A stretch of 17,533 nt of DNA from Ardenticatenaceae bacterium. Lineage in GTDB: Bacteria > Chloroflexota > Anaerolineae > Promineifilales > Promineifilaceae. Every line of letters begins with the position of its first letter. Position 1 is the stretch's first letter. Below are positions 1 through 7,829 of the stretch, one piece after another. The DNA lies in NCBI GenBank assembly GCA_020634415.1, contig JACKBT010000064.1:1-17533 (forward strand), given 5' to 3'. The notes under the pieces are model-generated. The model saw nothing but the letters and a program-made list of their open reading frames with translations. It ran no database searches and had not been told where the DNA came from. The translations under genes and the position numbers were made by a program.

Positions 1-102
1 ACCTCGTCCCACATCGCCCCCTACAACGGCACACGCAATATCGCCCGACCTGGCAGAGGATTTCCACTCCACTGGCATGACGCACATCATTGCCATATCG
101 GG
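1..102 (+). pseudogene. decayed comEC fragment with internal deletion
   Basis: Two blocks align to the intact comEC gene downstream. Positions 8-42 match 4861-4895 (31 of 35 bases by hand) and 42-102 match 5317-5377 (56 of 61). The roughly 420 bases between the two comEC blocks are missing, and the join is out of frame, so the stretch cannot code for ComEC. The second block includes the codons for the conserved T-H-I-I-A-I-S-G motif. Similarity before position 8 is gappy and may continue left of the window. Orientation is the same as intact comEC. It could be a relic of a duplicated comEC or of a second, lost paralogue. Confidence 0.8.
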
Positions 103-214
103 CATATTGTTGCCACAAAGTGATAACGGCCGTTGCCCAACCCCCCTGGCAAATTTGATGACAAAGGCACTTGCGTGATACTCTCTATTGAGAGAATCAT
201 CACCTGGGGTCATT
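103..214 (+). other. upstream region of the SNF2 gene
   Basis: No gene is seen here. It holds one ACGGCCGT palindrome (126-133) lying in a 20-base identity (125-144) with 16799-16818, inside the signal-peptide codons of the last gene of the window. The rest carries the candidate promoter and inverted repeat described separately. Confidence 0.6.
155..199 (+). promoter_or_regulatory. candidate promoter and inverted repeat before SNF2 gene
   Basis: TTGATG (155-160), an 18-base spacer and an extended -10 TGaTACTCT (176-184) make a plausible sigma-70-type promoter, with a start expected near 191, about 24 bases before the ATG. The imperfect inverted repeat TGAT-A-CTCTC / GAGAG-A-ATCA (176-199, loop TATT) overlaps the -10 and start site, where an operator would sit. 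Both are motif matches only; the -10 is 3 of 6 to consensus. Confidence 0.35.
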
Positions 215-3200
215 ATGCATGTTTTACACCTTCACTGGCTCACGCCCATTCAGCCGGGACAAGACGGCCGTTTCCTCCTGTGGGCAGAAACCAACGCAGC
301 CGCGCAACCTTCCCGCGACCATCGCAAAAAAACAGCGCAGCCCCACCCCTTTATAAGCAGCCTCCAAGAACTACAGCAGTTATTAAAGGAAATGGGGTGG
401 GCGGGTAAATTGCCTGCTGAAAAAATGACACTTTGGCTGCCAACCAACCGCTTTGGCCCAGTGCCATCGCCAGATCTCCTGCACAATTGGGAAACAGAGG
501 ATAAACCGCCCCAACTAATGCCCTGGATAGTGCAAGGTTTGGGGCTGAAATCAATCCACGCCTTGTCATTATTGACTTATTTGCACCAATATGATTTGCC
601 GCCAACACTCTCATTAGGGCAGGACGGCCGTTATTGGCAAACCACATTTTTCTTCACCCTCGAACTGCTGGCCCAGCAACGATATCGTCCCACTTTGGTT
701 GAAGTGCGGAGCAAGCGTGACCTGCATTATGAAGCACGCTGGCAGCCTCTGTTGGACGGTGAGGATGAGGCACGACGAGCGGCACAGTTAGCTGCCGCCA
801 TGCCCGCCATCTGCCGCGCCGATGCGGACAATCCAGACGAAACCATCCCCTCACGCGCCATTTTAGACAGCTTCTTGAACCATATGACGGATGCGGCCGT
901 GCGCCAATGGACGATGCGGCAAAAGCTGTATTTACCTGCTGACCAAAATCCAGGTGCTGCCTGGCTGAGAGCTTTGTTTGCGACCGAACCTGTTGTCCAG
1001 GCTAGTGCTGGACAAATGCAGCATTTTGCCAGCAGCTTTCGTGCCTGGGAACGTACCCTTACTGTCGCTGGGGATAAACAGTATCGAGTCGCACTACGCT
1101 TGGAAGCACCAACCCAACAAGAACGGAAAAAGACAAAAAACGGGGAACCTGTCTGGCAGTTGCACTATCTACTGCAAGCACGAGACGATGCCAGTTTACT
1201 GGTGCCAGCCGCAGAGGTATGGAAGAGCAAAGGCAGTGTACTGGCTGCTTTAGATCGCCAGTTTGAACGGCCGCAGGAACGGCTGTTGACTGGTTTAGGT
1301 TATGCCGCCCGCTTTTTTCCGCCCATCCAACGCAGTTTGCAGCGGCGCAGTCCGAGCGATATCCAACTGACTACAGATGAGGCTTATACATTTCTGCGCC
1401 AATGTGCGCCGCAGTTGCAGCGAGCAGGGTTTGGCTTGTTGGTGCCGCCCTGGTGGAACAAGCCTGGTACACGCTTGGGTGTACGTTTGAAATTGAATAG
1501 TACCTCCAAGTTGACGGGGCAAACGGCCGTTTCCACTGGTCACATGAATCTCGACAACCTGGTGCGGTATCAATGGCAGTTGTCACTGGGCGACACCGAA
1601 CTCAGCCGTGAAGAGTTTGAGGCATTGGTGGCCCTCAAATCGCCGCTCGTCCAAATTCGAGGACAGTGGGTGCAGCTTGACGCGGAACAAATTGAAGCCG
1701 CCATCCACTTTTGGCAGGAGCAGGACATGACCGGCACACTGTCGCTCTATGAGGCCATGAAGCTGGGCGTGGGCGGTGAAGAGCAGCAGCACAACGGCCT
1801 CCAAGTGGAAGGGGTGGAGATGGACGATTGGCTACAAAGCTGGCTCAAGCAGTTGCAGGGGGATGAGAAATTGGCGCAGATGTCCCCACCTGAGGGCTTA
1901 CGGGCAACTTTACGGCCGTATCAACAGTATGGCTACTCCTGGCTGCACTTTGCGCGGCGGTGGGGGCTGGGCGTTATCCTGGCTGACGATATGGGCCTGG
2001 GCAAAACTATCCAGACACTCACCCTCATCCAACAACTCAAGGAAGAGAGGGGCCAACTGCCCGCGCCAGTTTTGCTCATTTGCCCCACCTCAGTGGTGAC
2101 AAACTGGGAGCTGGAAAAACGCAAGTTTACCCCTGGTTTACAAACGCTGGTGCATCAGGGAGCGGAGCGATTGCATGATGACGCTCTGGTTGAGGCCGCC
2201 CAAGCCAGCGATGTCGTCCTGACCAGCTATGCGCTGGTACGGCGTGATGGCGCGACATTGCGGCAAATCAACTGGCTGGGTGTGGTGCTGGACGAGGCAC
2301 AAAATATCAAAAATGCCAATACCAAACAAGCGCAGACTATCCGCCAATTAACGGCCGATTTCCGTCTGGCACTCACTGGTACACCGGTTGAAAATCGGCT
2401 GTCAGAACTGTGGTCCATCATGCACTTTTTGAACCCTGGCTTTTTGGGCGGGCAGAAGCAGTTCCGGCAAGATTTTACGCTGCCGATTGAAAAATATGGA
2501 GATGAGACGGCGGCGCAGCGGTTGCGGAAGTTAACACGGCCGTTCCTGCTGCGCCGTGTCAAAACAGACCCCACTGTTATCCAGGATTTGCCCGACAAGC
2601 AAGAGATGAAGGTCTACTGCCACCTCAGCGAAGAGCAGGCCACTTTGTACGAGGCGGTGGTGCAGGATGCCCTGGCAGCCATTGAGGAGCAAGAAGAAGG
2701 TGGCATGGCCCGCAAAGGCTTGGTGCTGAGTATGTTGATGCAGTTGAAGCAGGTGTGTAACCATCCGGCGCAATATTTGCATGAAACAGAGGCGTATCAA
2801 CCAGGAGAGGATAACGGCCGTTCCGGTAAACTAGAACGGCTCGATGCCCTGCTCGACGAGGTTTTGGCCGAAGGCGACCGGATGCTCATCTTCAGCCAGT
2901 TTACGGAGATGGCCGGATTGTTACAGGAGTACATTCGGAACCGCTTTGGCGTGCCTACCCTTTATTTGCATGGCGGTGTTCCCGCTAAAAAACGAGCCAC
3001 GATGGTGGCACAGTTCCAAGAGGTCAATGGCCCGCCCATATTCTTGTTGTCACTCAAAGCGGGTGGCACGGGGCTAAATCTGACTCGCGCCAACCATGTC
3101 TTCCATTTTGACCGTTGGTGGAATCCCGCGGTAGAGGATCAGGCCACAGATCGGGCTTTTCGTATTGGCCAGACAAAAAATGTATTGGTGCACAAGTTTG

Positions 3201-3349
3201 TCTGTTTGGGGACTTTGGAAGAGCGAATTGATGCCATGATTGAAGAGAAGAAGGCCCTGGCGCAAAGCGTCATTGGCAGTGGCGAAAATTGGCTGACGGA
3301 AATGAGTACGACTGATTTGCGGGAATTAGTCCGATTGCGCCGAGCGTAG
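215..3349 (+). CDS. SNF2-family DEAD/DEAH-like helicase/ATPase
   Basis: A 1044-residue Swi2/Snf2 ATP-dependent DNA translocase. The N-terminal 550 residues form the accessory region typical of large bacterial SNF2 proteins. The ATPase core starts near residue 566 (LRPYQQYGYSWL). Walker A is DDMGLGKT (591-598), motif II is DEAQ (693-696), LTGTP is at 720-724, GGTGLNL at 950-956, and the motif VI block DRWWNPAVEDQATDR starts at 966. All catalytic motifs are intact. I chose ATG 215 (MHVLHLHW) over a TTG at 188; the Shine-Dalgarno sequence is weak. The stop lies 9 bases before the SWIM gene, so the two form an operon, a common bacterial pairing. The family remodels protein-DNA complexes; a repair, transcription or phage-defence role cannot be told from sequence. 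Six ACGGCCGT palindromes lie inside the gene. Confidence 0.95.
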   Translation: MHVLHLHWLTPIQPGQDGRFLLWAETNAAAQPSRDHRKKTAQPHPFISSLQELQQLLKEMGWAGKLPAEKMTLWLPTNRFGPVPSPDLLHNWETEDKPPQLMPWIVQGLGLKSIHALSLLTYLHQYDLPPTLSLGQDGRYWQTTFFFTLELLAQQRYRPTLVEVRSKRDLHYEARWQPLLDGEDEARRAAQLAAAMPAICRADADNPDETIPSRAILDSFLNHMTDAAVRQWTMRQKLYLPADQNPGAAWLRALFATEPVVQASAGQMQHFASSFRAWERTLTVAGDKQYRVALRLEAPTQQERKKTKNGEPVWQLHYLLQARDDASLLVPAAEVWKSKGSVLAALDRQFERPQERLLTGLGYAARFFPPIQRSLQRRSPSDIQLTTDEAYTFLRQCAPQLQRAGFGLLVPPWWNKPGTRLGVRLKLNSTSKLTGQTAVSTGHMNLDNLVRYQWQLSLGDTELSREEFEALVALKSPLVQIRGQWVQLDAEQIEAAIHFWQEQDMTGTLSLYEAMKLGVGGEEQQHNGLQVEGVEMDDWLQSWLKQLQGDEKLAQMSPPEGLRATLRPYQQYGYSWLHFARRWGLGVILADDMGLGKTIQTLTLIQQLKEERGQLPAPVLLICPTSVVTNWELEKRKFTPGLQTLVHQGAERLHDDALVEAAQASDVVLTSYALVRRDGATLRQINWLGVVLDEAQNIKNANTKQAQTIRQLTADFRLALTGTPVENRLSELWSIMHFLNPGFLGGQKQFRQDFTLPIEKYGDETAAQRLRKLTRPFLLRRVKTDPTVIQDLPDKQEMKVYCHLSEEQATLYEAVVQDALAAIEEQEEGGMARKGLVLSMLMQLKQVCNHPAQYLHETEAYQPGEDNGRSGKLERLDALLDEVLAEGDRMLIFSQFTEMAGLLQEYIRNRFGVPTLYLHGGVPAKKRATMVAQFQEVNGPPIFLLSLKAGGTGLNLTRANHVFHFDRWWNPAVEDQATDRAFRIGQTKNVLVHKFVCLGTLEERIDAMIEEKKALAQSVIGSGENWLTEMSTTDLRELVRLRRA

Positions 3350-3358
3350 AGGTAAAAG

Positions 3359-4210
3359 ATGGGCTGGTATTACAAACCAACACGACCAATTGACACGGAT
3401 GAGGGCATTAAGGCCAAGAGCAAACGGGGCGATTTTGTAAAGAATTGGTGGGCCACGCGCTGGTTAGCGGCGATGGAGCGAGTGATGGATCGCGGCCGTT
3501 TACAGCGCGGCCGTAGTTATGCGCGGCGGGGGCAAGTCTTATCGCTGGAGGAGAGTAAGGGGAAAATCACGGCCAAAGTGCAAGGGTCGCGGCGTACACC
3601 CTACAAGATTACGATTGAATTGACCCCGTTAGCTGAGAGTAGTTGGCGAAAGGTGACAATGGCTTTGGCGGAACGGCCGTATTTTGTGGCCCAACTGCTG
3701 GCTGGCGAGATGCCGCAGGCGATTGAGGAAGCTTTTCAATCGGTAAGACTAGATTTGTTTCCCAGCCGACAAGAGCTAAAACAAAACTGCAATTGCCCCG
3801 ATTGGGCCGATGTCTGCAAACATTTGGCGGCGGTGCATTATATTTTGGCCGAGCGGTTTGATGAAGACCCGTTCTTGCTGTTCCGCTTGCGTGGCAAAAC
3901 ACAGGCGGAGATTTTGGCGGCATTGGGGACGGGCGAGCGTGGTGGGGATACGGCCGTTACTCCTGAATACACGCCAGCCCCACCCCTATCCGAATCGCTG
4001 CCCAACTTCTGGCAAATCGGTGCAGAATTGGATCGGTTTGCCGTGCATATTGCTTCACCAGATAGTCCCTATTCGCTGCTGGAACGGTTGGGCGATCCAG
4101 ATTTTTTGCCAGAAGCCCATCGTTATCTGACTAAGGGCTATGATGTGGTGACGGAAACGGCCGTGCAAATTGCCTATCATTCAGAAAATACCGAACGGGA
4201 ATCAGAATGA
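3359..4210 (+). CDS. SWIM zinc-finger domain protein
   Basis: A 283-residue protein with a SWIM-type zinc finger CNCPDWADVCKH: ligands C144, C146, C153 and H155 fit CxCx(n)CxH. SWIM domains bind DNA or protein partners, and stand-alone bacterial SWIM proteins are usually encoded beside an SNF2 helicase, as here, so it is probably the partner of the upstream ATPase. AGAGGT (3348-3353), overlapping the helicase stop, is 5 bases before the ATG and supports this start and coupled translation. The N-terminus (MGWYYKPTRPID) is of the usual kind and the length is normal. The last 9 bases overlap the end of the convergent truncated antitoxin gene. Confidence 0.9.
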   Translation: MGWYYKPTRPIDTDEGIKAKSKRGDFVKNWWATRWLAAMERVMDRGRLQRGRSYARRGQVLSLEESKGKITAKVQGSRRTPYKITIELTPLAESSWRKVTMALAERPYFVAQLLAGEMPQAIEEAFQSVRLDLFPSRQELKQNCNCPDWADVCKHLAAVHYILAERFDEDPFLLFRLRGKTQAEILAALGTGERGGDTAVTPEYTPAPPLSESLPNFWQIGAELDRFAVHIASPDSPYSLLERLGDPDFLPEAHRYLTKGYDVVTETAVQIAYHSENTERESE

Positions 4211-4507
4211 CAACTTTGGCGAAAGTACGGGAACATCAGAAAGGTCATAGATATATAGAGCAGTTTGAAAACCCACCAAAGCATTTTTCCCAGCACTCAA
4301 TACCGCCACATGGACTTCTTCGAACCGGCTGGCCGGAAATTGCGTAAATCGGTAGACACCCCAGGCCGCCTTTTCAAACTTGTTACGTTTTATCTCACGA
4401 TATATTTGACTGCGATGGAGATTGAGTTCTTTTGCTTGAATAAGGGAGAAATATCCGGCTTGCTCTTCGGCAATTCTGTATAGTTTGTTTTCCTTTTCGA
4501 ATTTCAT
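4202..4507 (-). pseudogene. truncated AbiEi-type antitoxin / wHTH protein
   Basis: A 101-residue product that reads like the start of an AbiEi-family antitoxin of type IV toxin-antitoxin systems. It has a winged-helix domain (residues 8-53: LYRIAEEQAGYFSLIQAKEL, then GVYRFTQFP) and the beginning of the next domain (LVGFQTALYIYDLSD). Family members run to about 200 residues; here the similarity stops at residue 91 and ten unrelated residues (VPVLSPKLSF by the end) lead to the stop, exactly where the SWIM gene ends. No nucleotidyltransferase toxin (AbiEii) is adjacent. ATG 4507 was preferred over an earlier in-frame start at 4621 because AAAAGG lies 7 bases before it. Most likely a 3'-deleted remnant, though the DNA-binding part could still be made. 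The family call is from pattern memory. Confidence 0.7.
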
Positions 4508-4575
4508 AGACGAACCTTTTGTGCAAAAAGAGTACGGTATTGTATTCATTTTGCACATATACCACCTGATCCAAC

Positions 4576-4596
4576 TATCTCTTGTCAAAAGAGATA
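4576..4596. promoter_or_regulatory. perfect inverted repeat between antitoxin remnant and comEC
   Basis: TATCTCTT (4576-4583) and AAGAGATA (4589-4596) are perfect 8-bp arms around GTCAA. Read on the minus strand, the centre contains TTGACA (4583-4588), a consensus -35, although no good -10 sits at 17 bases from it. AbiEi proteins are known to repress their own promoters by binding inverted repeats, so this is a reasonable operator candidate for the remnant gene. It also lies about 45 bases before comEC. Confidence 0.45.
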
Positions 4597-4603
4597 ACAA
4601 GAT

Positions 4604-4632
4604 TTGCCTGTGACCAAGCAAATGTGTATCTT
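4604..4632 (+). promoter_or_regulatory. candidate comEC promoter
   Basis: TTGCCT (4604-4609), 17 bases, TATCTT (4627-4632). The predicted start would fall within a few bases of the comEC ATG at 4641, which has no Shine-Dalgarno sequence, so a leaderless or near-leaderless mRNA is possible. Confidence 0.35.
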
Positions 4633-4640
4633 TTGTCAGT

Positions 4641-7013
4641 ATGACAATCGTTTATCTGGGCGTGGCCTGGTTGATGGGGATTTGGTTGGCTTCCAATATA
4701 GATTGGCCTATCTCTACTTGGGTTATCTTGGGCATTTTAGGGTTGGTGGGGAGCTTTATTGTCCGCAATCACATCAACTTTAGATTGTGGCTGGTGTGTT
4801 TAACGGCCGTCTCCTTTGGCAGTGCACGGTATGTAACGGCCGTTCCCACCCTCAACGAAGCCCACATCGCCACCTACAACGGCACCCGCAGCATCACCCT
4901 CACTGGCGTCGTCACCGATGAACCCGATGTGCGCGACCGCTCCATCAATCTGCGCGTCGCTGTGCAGCAAGCCACCCTCAGCGATGGCACAACCATCCCC
5001 GTCACCGGCGATATCCTCGTCACCACCTTTCGCTTTCCCCTCATCGAATATGGCACAGAACTGCAAATCACCGGGCAGCTAGAGACCCCGCCCGAAGGTG
5101 AAGACTTCAATTACAAAGCCTATCTGGCACGGCAGGATGTCCACAGCCTCATGGCCTTACCCGATGTCACCGTTTTAGCCGAAGGACAGGGCAATCCCTT
5201 CTACCAGGCCATCTACACCTTCAAAAGCCGCGCCCAAAACACCATCACCCAACTCATTCCCAACCCGCAGGCTGGCTTATTAACAGGCATCTTGCTGGGC
5301 AACGACAATGGCCTGCCGCCCGACCTGGCAGAAGATTTCCGCACCACCGGCATGACGCACATCATCGCCATATCGGGGTTCAATATCGCCATTCTCATCG
5401 CTATTTTGGTGGGGCTGGCCGAAAACTTCTTGTCGCGGCGTGGCGCAGTTATCTTTGCCGTGAGTGGCATTGTGCTGTACACCATTCTGGTGGGGGCCGA
5501 TGCCTCGGTGGTGCGAGCGGCGATTATGGGGGGCATCTACCTCATCGCCAATCGCTGGCTGGGACGGCCGAATTTCGCCTACGCTTCACTCTTTCTGTCA
5601 GCTTTACTCATGACCCTGGTGAACCCTTTTACCTTGTGGGATGTGGGCTTCCAACTCAGCTTTACAGCGACATTGGGGTTGATGCTCTATGGCACGCCCT
5701 TCACCCAGTGGACGCGCCGCCAACTGCTGCGCTGGCTGGATGTGGGTATCGTCAATCGTGTCATGGGGCTGCTGTCGGAGGCGGTGCTGATTACGCTGGC
5801 GGCGCAGGTGTTGACGCTGCCTTTGATGATGGCCTACTTTGGACAGTTGTCGCTGGTAAGTCTGGCCGCTAATGCTTTTATTTTGCCAGCGCAGCCAGGG
5901 GTGATGTTGTGGGGGGGATTGGCGACGCTGGCCGGGTTGTTTGTGCCTTTTATAGGGCAGATTTTTGCCTGGGTGGCCTGGCTTTTTCTCTCCTACACCA
6001 TCTGGCTGGTGCGGCTGTTTGCCCGTGTGCCGGGGGCGACGGTGCCCGTGGAGATTTCGCTGACGGGCATTGTGCTGATTTATGGGGTGATTGCGGCGGT
6101 GACGTGGTATGCCCAGCAAGATGAGGAACAGCGCCGTCGGATTGGGGCGGTGGTGGGGCGTAATTTGACGCAGCGGCTGGCGGTGGGGGCCAGTTTGTTA
6201 GCGGCCGTTTTGACGGTGAGTTGGAGTACCAGTCAGCCAGACGGCCGTTTGCATATTGCGTTTATGAACGTGGGCCAGGGGGATGCGACGTTGATTACCA
6301 CGCCCAACGGCCGTCAAGTCCTCATAGACGGCGGGTTTTATCCCAGTGTGTTAAATGACCAACTGGGGCGGCAAATGCCCTTTTGGGATCGTGAGATTGA
6401 CCTCATGGTGGCGACGCACCCCGATGCCGACCATGTGGCGGGGCTGGTGGAGGTGTTTGACAGGTATGCAATCGGCCGTCTCATCACCGATGGGGAAGGC
6501 TTGGGCGAATCGCCCATTTATGATGAGGTGCTGCTGGCGGCGGAAGCGGCGGGTACGCCCATTCATCCGGCTCAGGTGGGTGAAGTCATTTACCTGGATG
6601 AAGGGGTGCGGCTGGAAGTGCTGCATCCTGGGGCAAGATTGAACAGTGAAAGCCGGAATGAAAACTCGGTTTCGATGCGGCTGGTGTATGAGGATTTTGC
6701 CTTTTTGTTTACGGGGGATGCGGAGGAAGCGGCGGAGCGGGAGATGTTGGCGACTGGTTTGCCGCTGCAATCTTTGGTCTTCAAAGCGGGTCATCACGGC
6801 TCGCGCTCGTCGAGTACGCTGCCCTTTCTGGCAGCGGTGAGGCCGCAAATTATGGTGGTCTCGGCGGGGTTGGATAATCGGTTTGGGCATCCCCATCCTG
6901 AACTGCTGGAGCGGGCGGCGGCGGTGGGAACGGCCGTTTTGCGGACGGATCAACTTGGCACGATTGAAGTCATCACTGATGGGCACACCATGTGGTGGCA
7001 GGCGGTGCGATAG
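4641..7013 (+). CDS. comEC: ComEC/Rec2 DNA-uptake channel
   Basis: A 790-residue inner-membrane protein that imports single-stranded DNA in natural transformation. Layout: N-terminal transmembrane segments with an OB-like domain (to about residue 190), the multi-spanning Competence domain with the hallmark THIIAISGFN (about 236-247), and a C-terminal metallo-beta-lactamase-fold domain. In the last, MNVGQGDA begins at 542, the metal motif HPDADH is at 593-598, TGD at 691-693 and GHHGS at 717-721. All metal-binding motifs are present, so it looks functional, and the length is normal. No comEA or comF is near. A deleted duplicate of parts of this gene lies at 1-102. Five ACGGCCGT palindromes occur in it. 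Confidence 0.95.
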   Translation: MTIVYLGVAWLMGIWLASNIDWPISTWVILGILGLVGSFIVRNHINFRLWLVCLTAVSFGSARYVTAVPTLNEAHIATYNGTRSITLTGVVTDEPDVRDRSINLRVAVQQATLSDGTTIPVTGDILVTTFRFPLIEYGTELQITGQLETPPEGEDFNYKAYLARQDVHSLMALPDVTVLAEGQGNPFYQAIYTFKSRAQNTITQLIPNPQAGLLTGILLGNDNGLPPDLAEDFRTTGMTHIIAISGFNIAILIAILVGLAENFLSRRGAVIFAVSGIVLYTILVGADASVVRAAIMGGIYLIANRWLGRPNFAYASLFLSALLMTLVNPFTLWDVGFQLSFTATLGLMLYGTPFTQWTRRQLLRWLDVGIVNRVMGLLSEAVLITLAAQVLTLPLMMAYFGQLSLVSLAANAFILPAQPGVMLWGGLATLAGLFVPFIGQIFAWVAWLFLSYTIWLVRLFARVPGATVPVEISLTGIVLIYGVIAAVTWYAQQDEEQRRRIGAVVGRNLTQRLAVGASLLAAVLTVSWSTSQPDGRLHIAFMNVGQGDATLITTPNGRQVLIDGGFYPSVLNDQLGRQMPFWDREIDLMVATHPDADHVAGLVEVFDRYAIGRLITDGEGLGESPIYDEVLLAAEAAGTPIHPAQVGEVIYLDEGVRLEVLHPGARLNSESRNENSVSMRLVYEDFAFLFTGDAEEAAEREMLATGLPLQSLVFKAGHHGSRSSSTLPFLAAVRPQIMVVSAGLDNRFGHPHPELLERAAAVGTAVLRTDQLGTIEVITDGHTMWWQAVR

Positions 7014-7025
7014 ATGGCGCGTGTG

Positions 7026-7034
7026 TGGTATACT
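7026..7034 (+). promoter_or_regulatory. extended -10 promoter of the AbrB/PIN operon
   Basis: TGgTATACT is a good extended -10 element; no clear -35 is visible, which such promoters tolerate. The start would be near 7041, about 40 bases before the antitoxin ATG. Confidence 0.5.
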
Positions 7035-7039
7035 GGTAT

Positions 7040-7054
7040 GAAATTCTGAATTTC
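7040..7054. promoter_or_regulatory. perfect 15-bp palindrome, likely toxin-antitoxin operator
   Basis: GAAATTC-T-GAATTTC is a perfect 7+1+7 palindrome at the predicted transcription start, 25 bases before the antitoxin ATG. Antitoxins with AbrB-type DNA-binding domains normally repress their own operon by binding such palindromes, so this is a strong operator candidate by position. Confidence 0.55.
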
Positions 7055-7079
7055 TGAATATTGGCAGGAGAAATGGATA

Positions 7080-7385
7080 ATGACGACTACAACCACCATC
7101 TCTAATTCACAGCAATTTACGGCGCAAATCCGCCAGCGCGGGCAGTTGACAATTCCGCAAAAGCTGCGCGACTCGTTGGCTATGCAGGACGGTGACACGG
7201 TGACGCTGATTCAGGTGGGCGACAATATTTTAGTGTCGCCAAAATCGTTGCGCACGTTTGAATTGGCCGATAAATTGGCCGATATGATGGCTGAGGAGGG
7301 GGTAACGTTGGCCGACATCTTGAGTGATTTGCCGCAAATACGCCAGGAAATTTATCGAGAGAAGTATGGAGATTCTGGTGAATGA
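7080..7385 (+). CDS. AbrB/MazE-type antitoxin
   Basis: A 101-residue protein with a SpoVT-AbrB swapped-hairpin DNA-binding domain at residues 14-58: the RQRGQLTIPQKLRDSL core, then GDTVTLIQVGDNILVSPK. The C-terminal 40 residues (ADKLADMMAEEGVTLADIL...) are of the type that wraps and blocks a PIN toxin. AGGAG (7066-7070) lies 9 bases before the ATG. The stop overlaps the PIN gene start by 4 bases (ATGA), the classic coupled arrangement of a type II toxin-antitoxin pair. Probably autoregulated through the palindrome at 7040-7054. Confidence 0.9.
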   Translation: MTTTTTISNSQQFTAQIRQRGQLTIPQKLRDSLAMQDGDTVTLIQVGDNILVSPKSLRTFELADKLADMMAEEGVTLADILSDLPQIRQEIYREKYGDSGE

Positions 7386-7822
7386 TTCCGACGGTGTTTG
7401 TAGATGCCAATATTTTGATTGCGGGGAGTGCTTCACGGACAGGGGCCAGTCGTGCCGTTTTAGGTTTGGGGGAGATGGGGTTGATCCAGCTTGTGGTTTG
7501 TAAGCAAGTGATAGATGAGGCGGAACGGAATATCCGTCTAAAATTACCCCAAGCTTTGCCAATATTTGCTGAACTGTTGGTTCAGCTTAATCTCCAGATT
7601 GTGGCTGATCCGCACCCTTCTGAGTTCGGCCGTTGGTTGGCTGTGATTGAGGCGAAGGATGCCCCGATTTTGGCAGCGGCCGTTCAACATTCGCCCAACT
7701 ATTTTCTCACGCTAAACAGCAAAGATTTTACGCCTGAAGTAGCGGCGGCTGCGGGGCTAATCATGCAAACACCTGCGGAATTTATCCAGAATGTGCGAGA
7801 AGTCTTGAGTCAGAATTTGTGA
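7382..7822 (+). CDS. PIN-domain toxin (predicted ribonuclease)
   Basis: A 146-residue PIN-fold protein, predicted to be a Mg2+-dependent RNase and the toxin of the pair with the preceding AbrB-type gene. The acidic residues expected in the active site are present: D8 in VFVDANIL, E46 in IDEAERN, D93 in AKDAPILAAA and D115 in LNSKDF. Length and motif order match the family. Its start codon overlaps the antitoxin stop by 4 bases, which keeps toxin synthesis tied to antitoxin translation. The radical SAM gene starts 7 bases after its stop, so a single transcript may cover all three, although no functional link is evident. Confidence 0.9.
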   Translation: MIPTVFVDANILIAGSASRTGASRAVLGLGEMGLIQLVVCKQVIDEAERNIRLKLPQALPIFAELLVQLNLQIVADPHPSEFGRWLAVIEAKDAPILAAAVQHSPNYFLTLNSKDFTPEVAAAAGLIMQTPAEFIQNVREVLSQNL

Positions 7823-7829
7823 ATTGACG

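Noticed and set aside
4508..4621. N-terminal extension of the AbiEi-type gene from 4621
   Set aside because: It would cover the inverted repeat and the intergenic region; ATG 4507 has AAAAGG upstream and matches the normal protein start.
4857..5377. Transposon-mediated duplication of comEC
   Set aside because: The copy at 1-102 has no flanking terminal repeats or transposase, so no mobile element can be named.
5604..6119. 171-residue minus-strand frame within comEC
   Set aside because: Low-complexity basic/His/Gln-rich shadow of the comEC coding sequence; no start signals and no recognisable motif.
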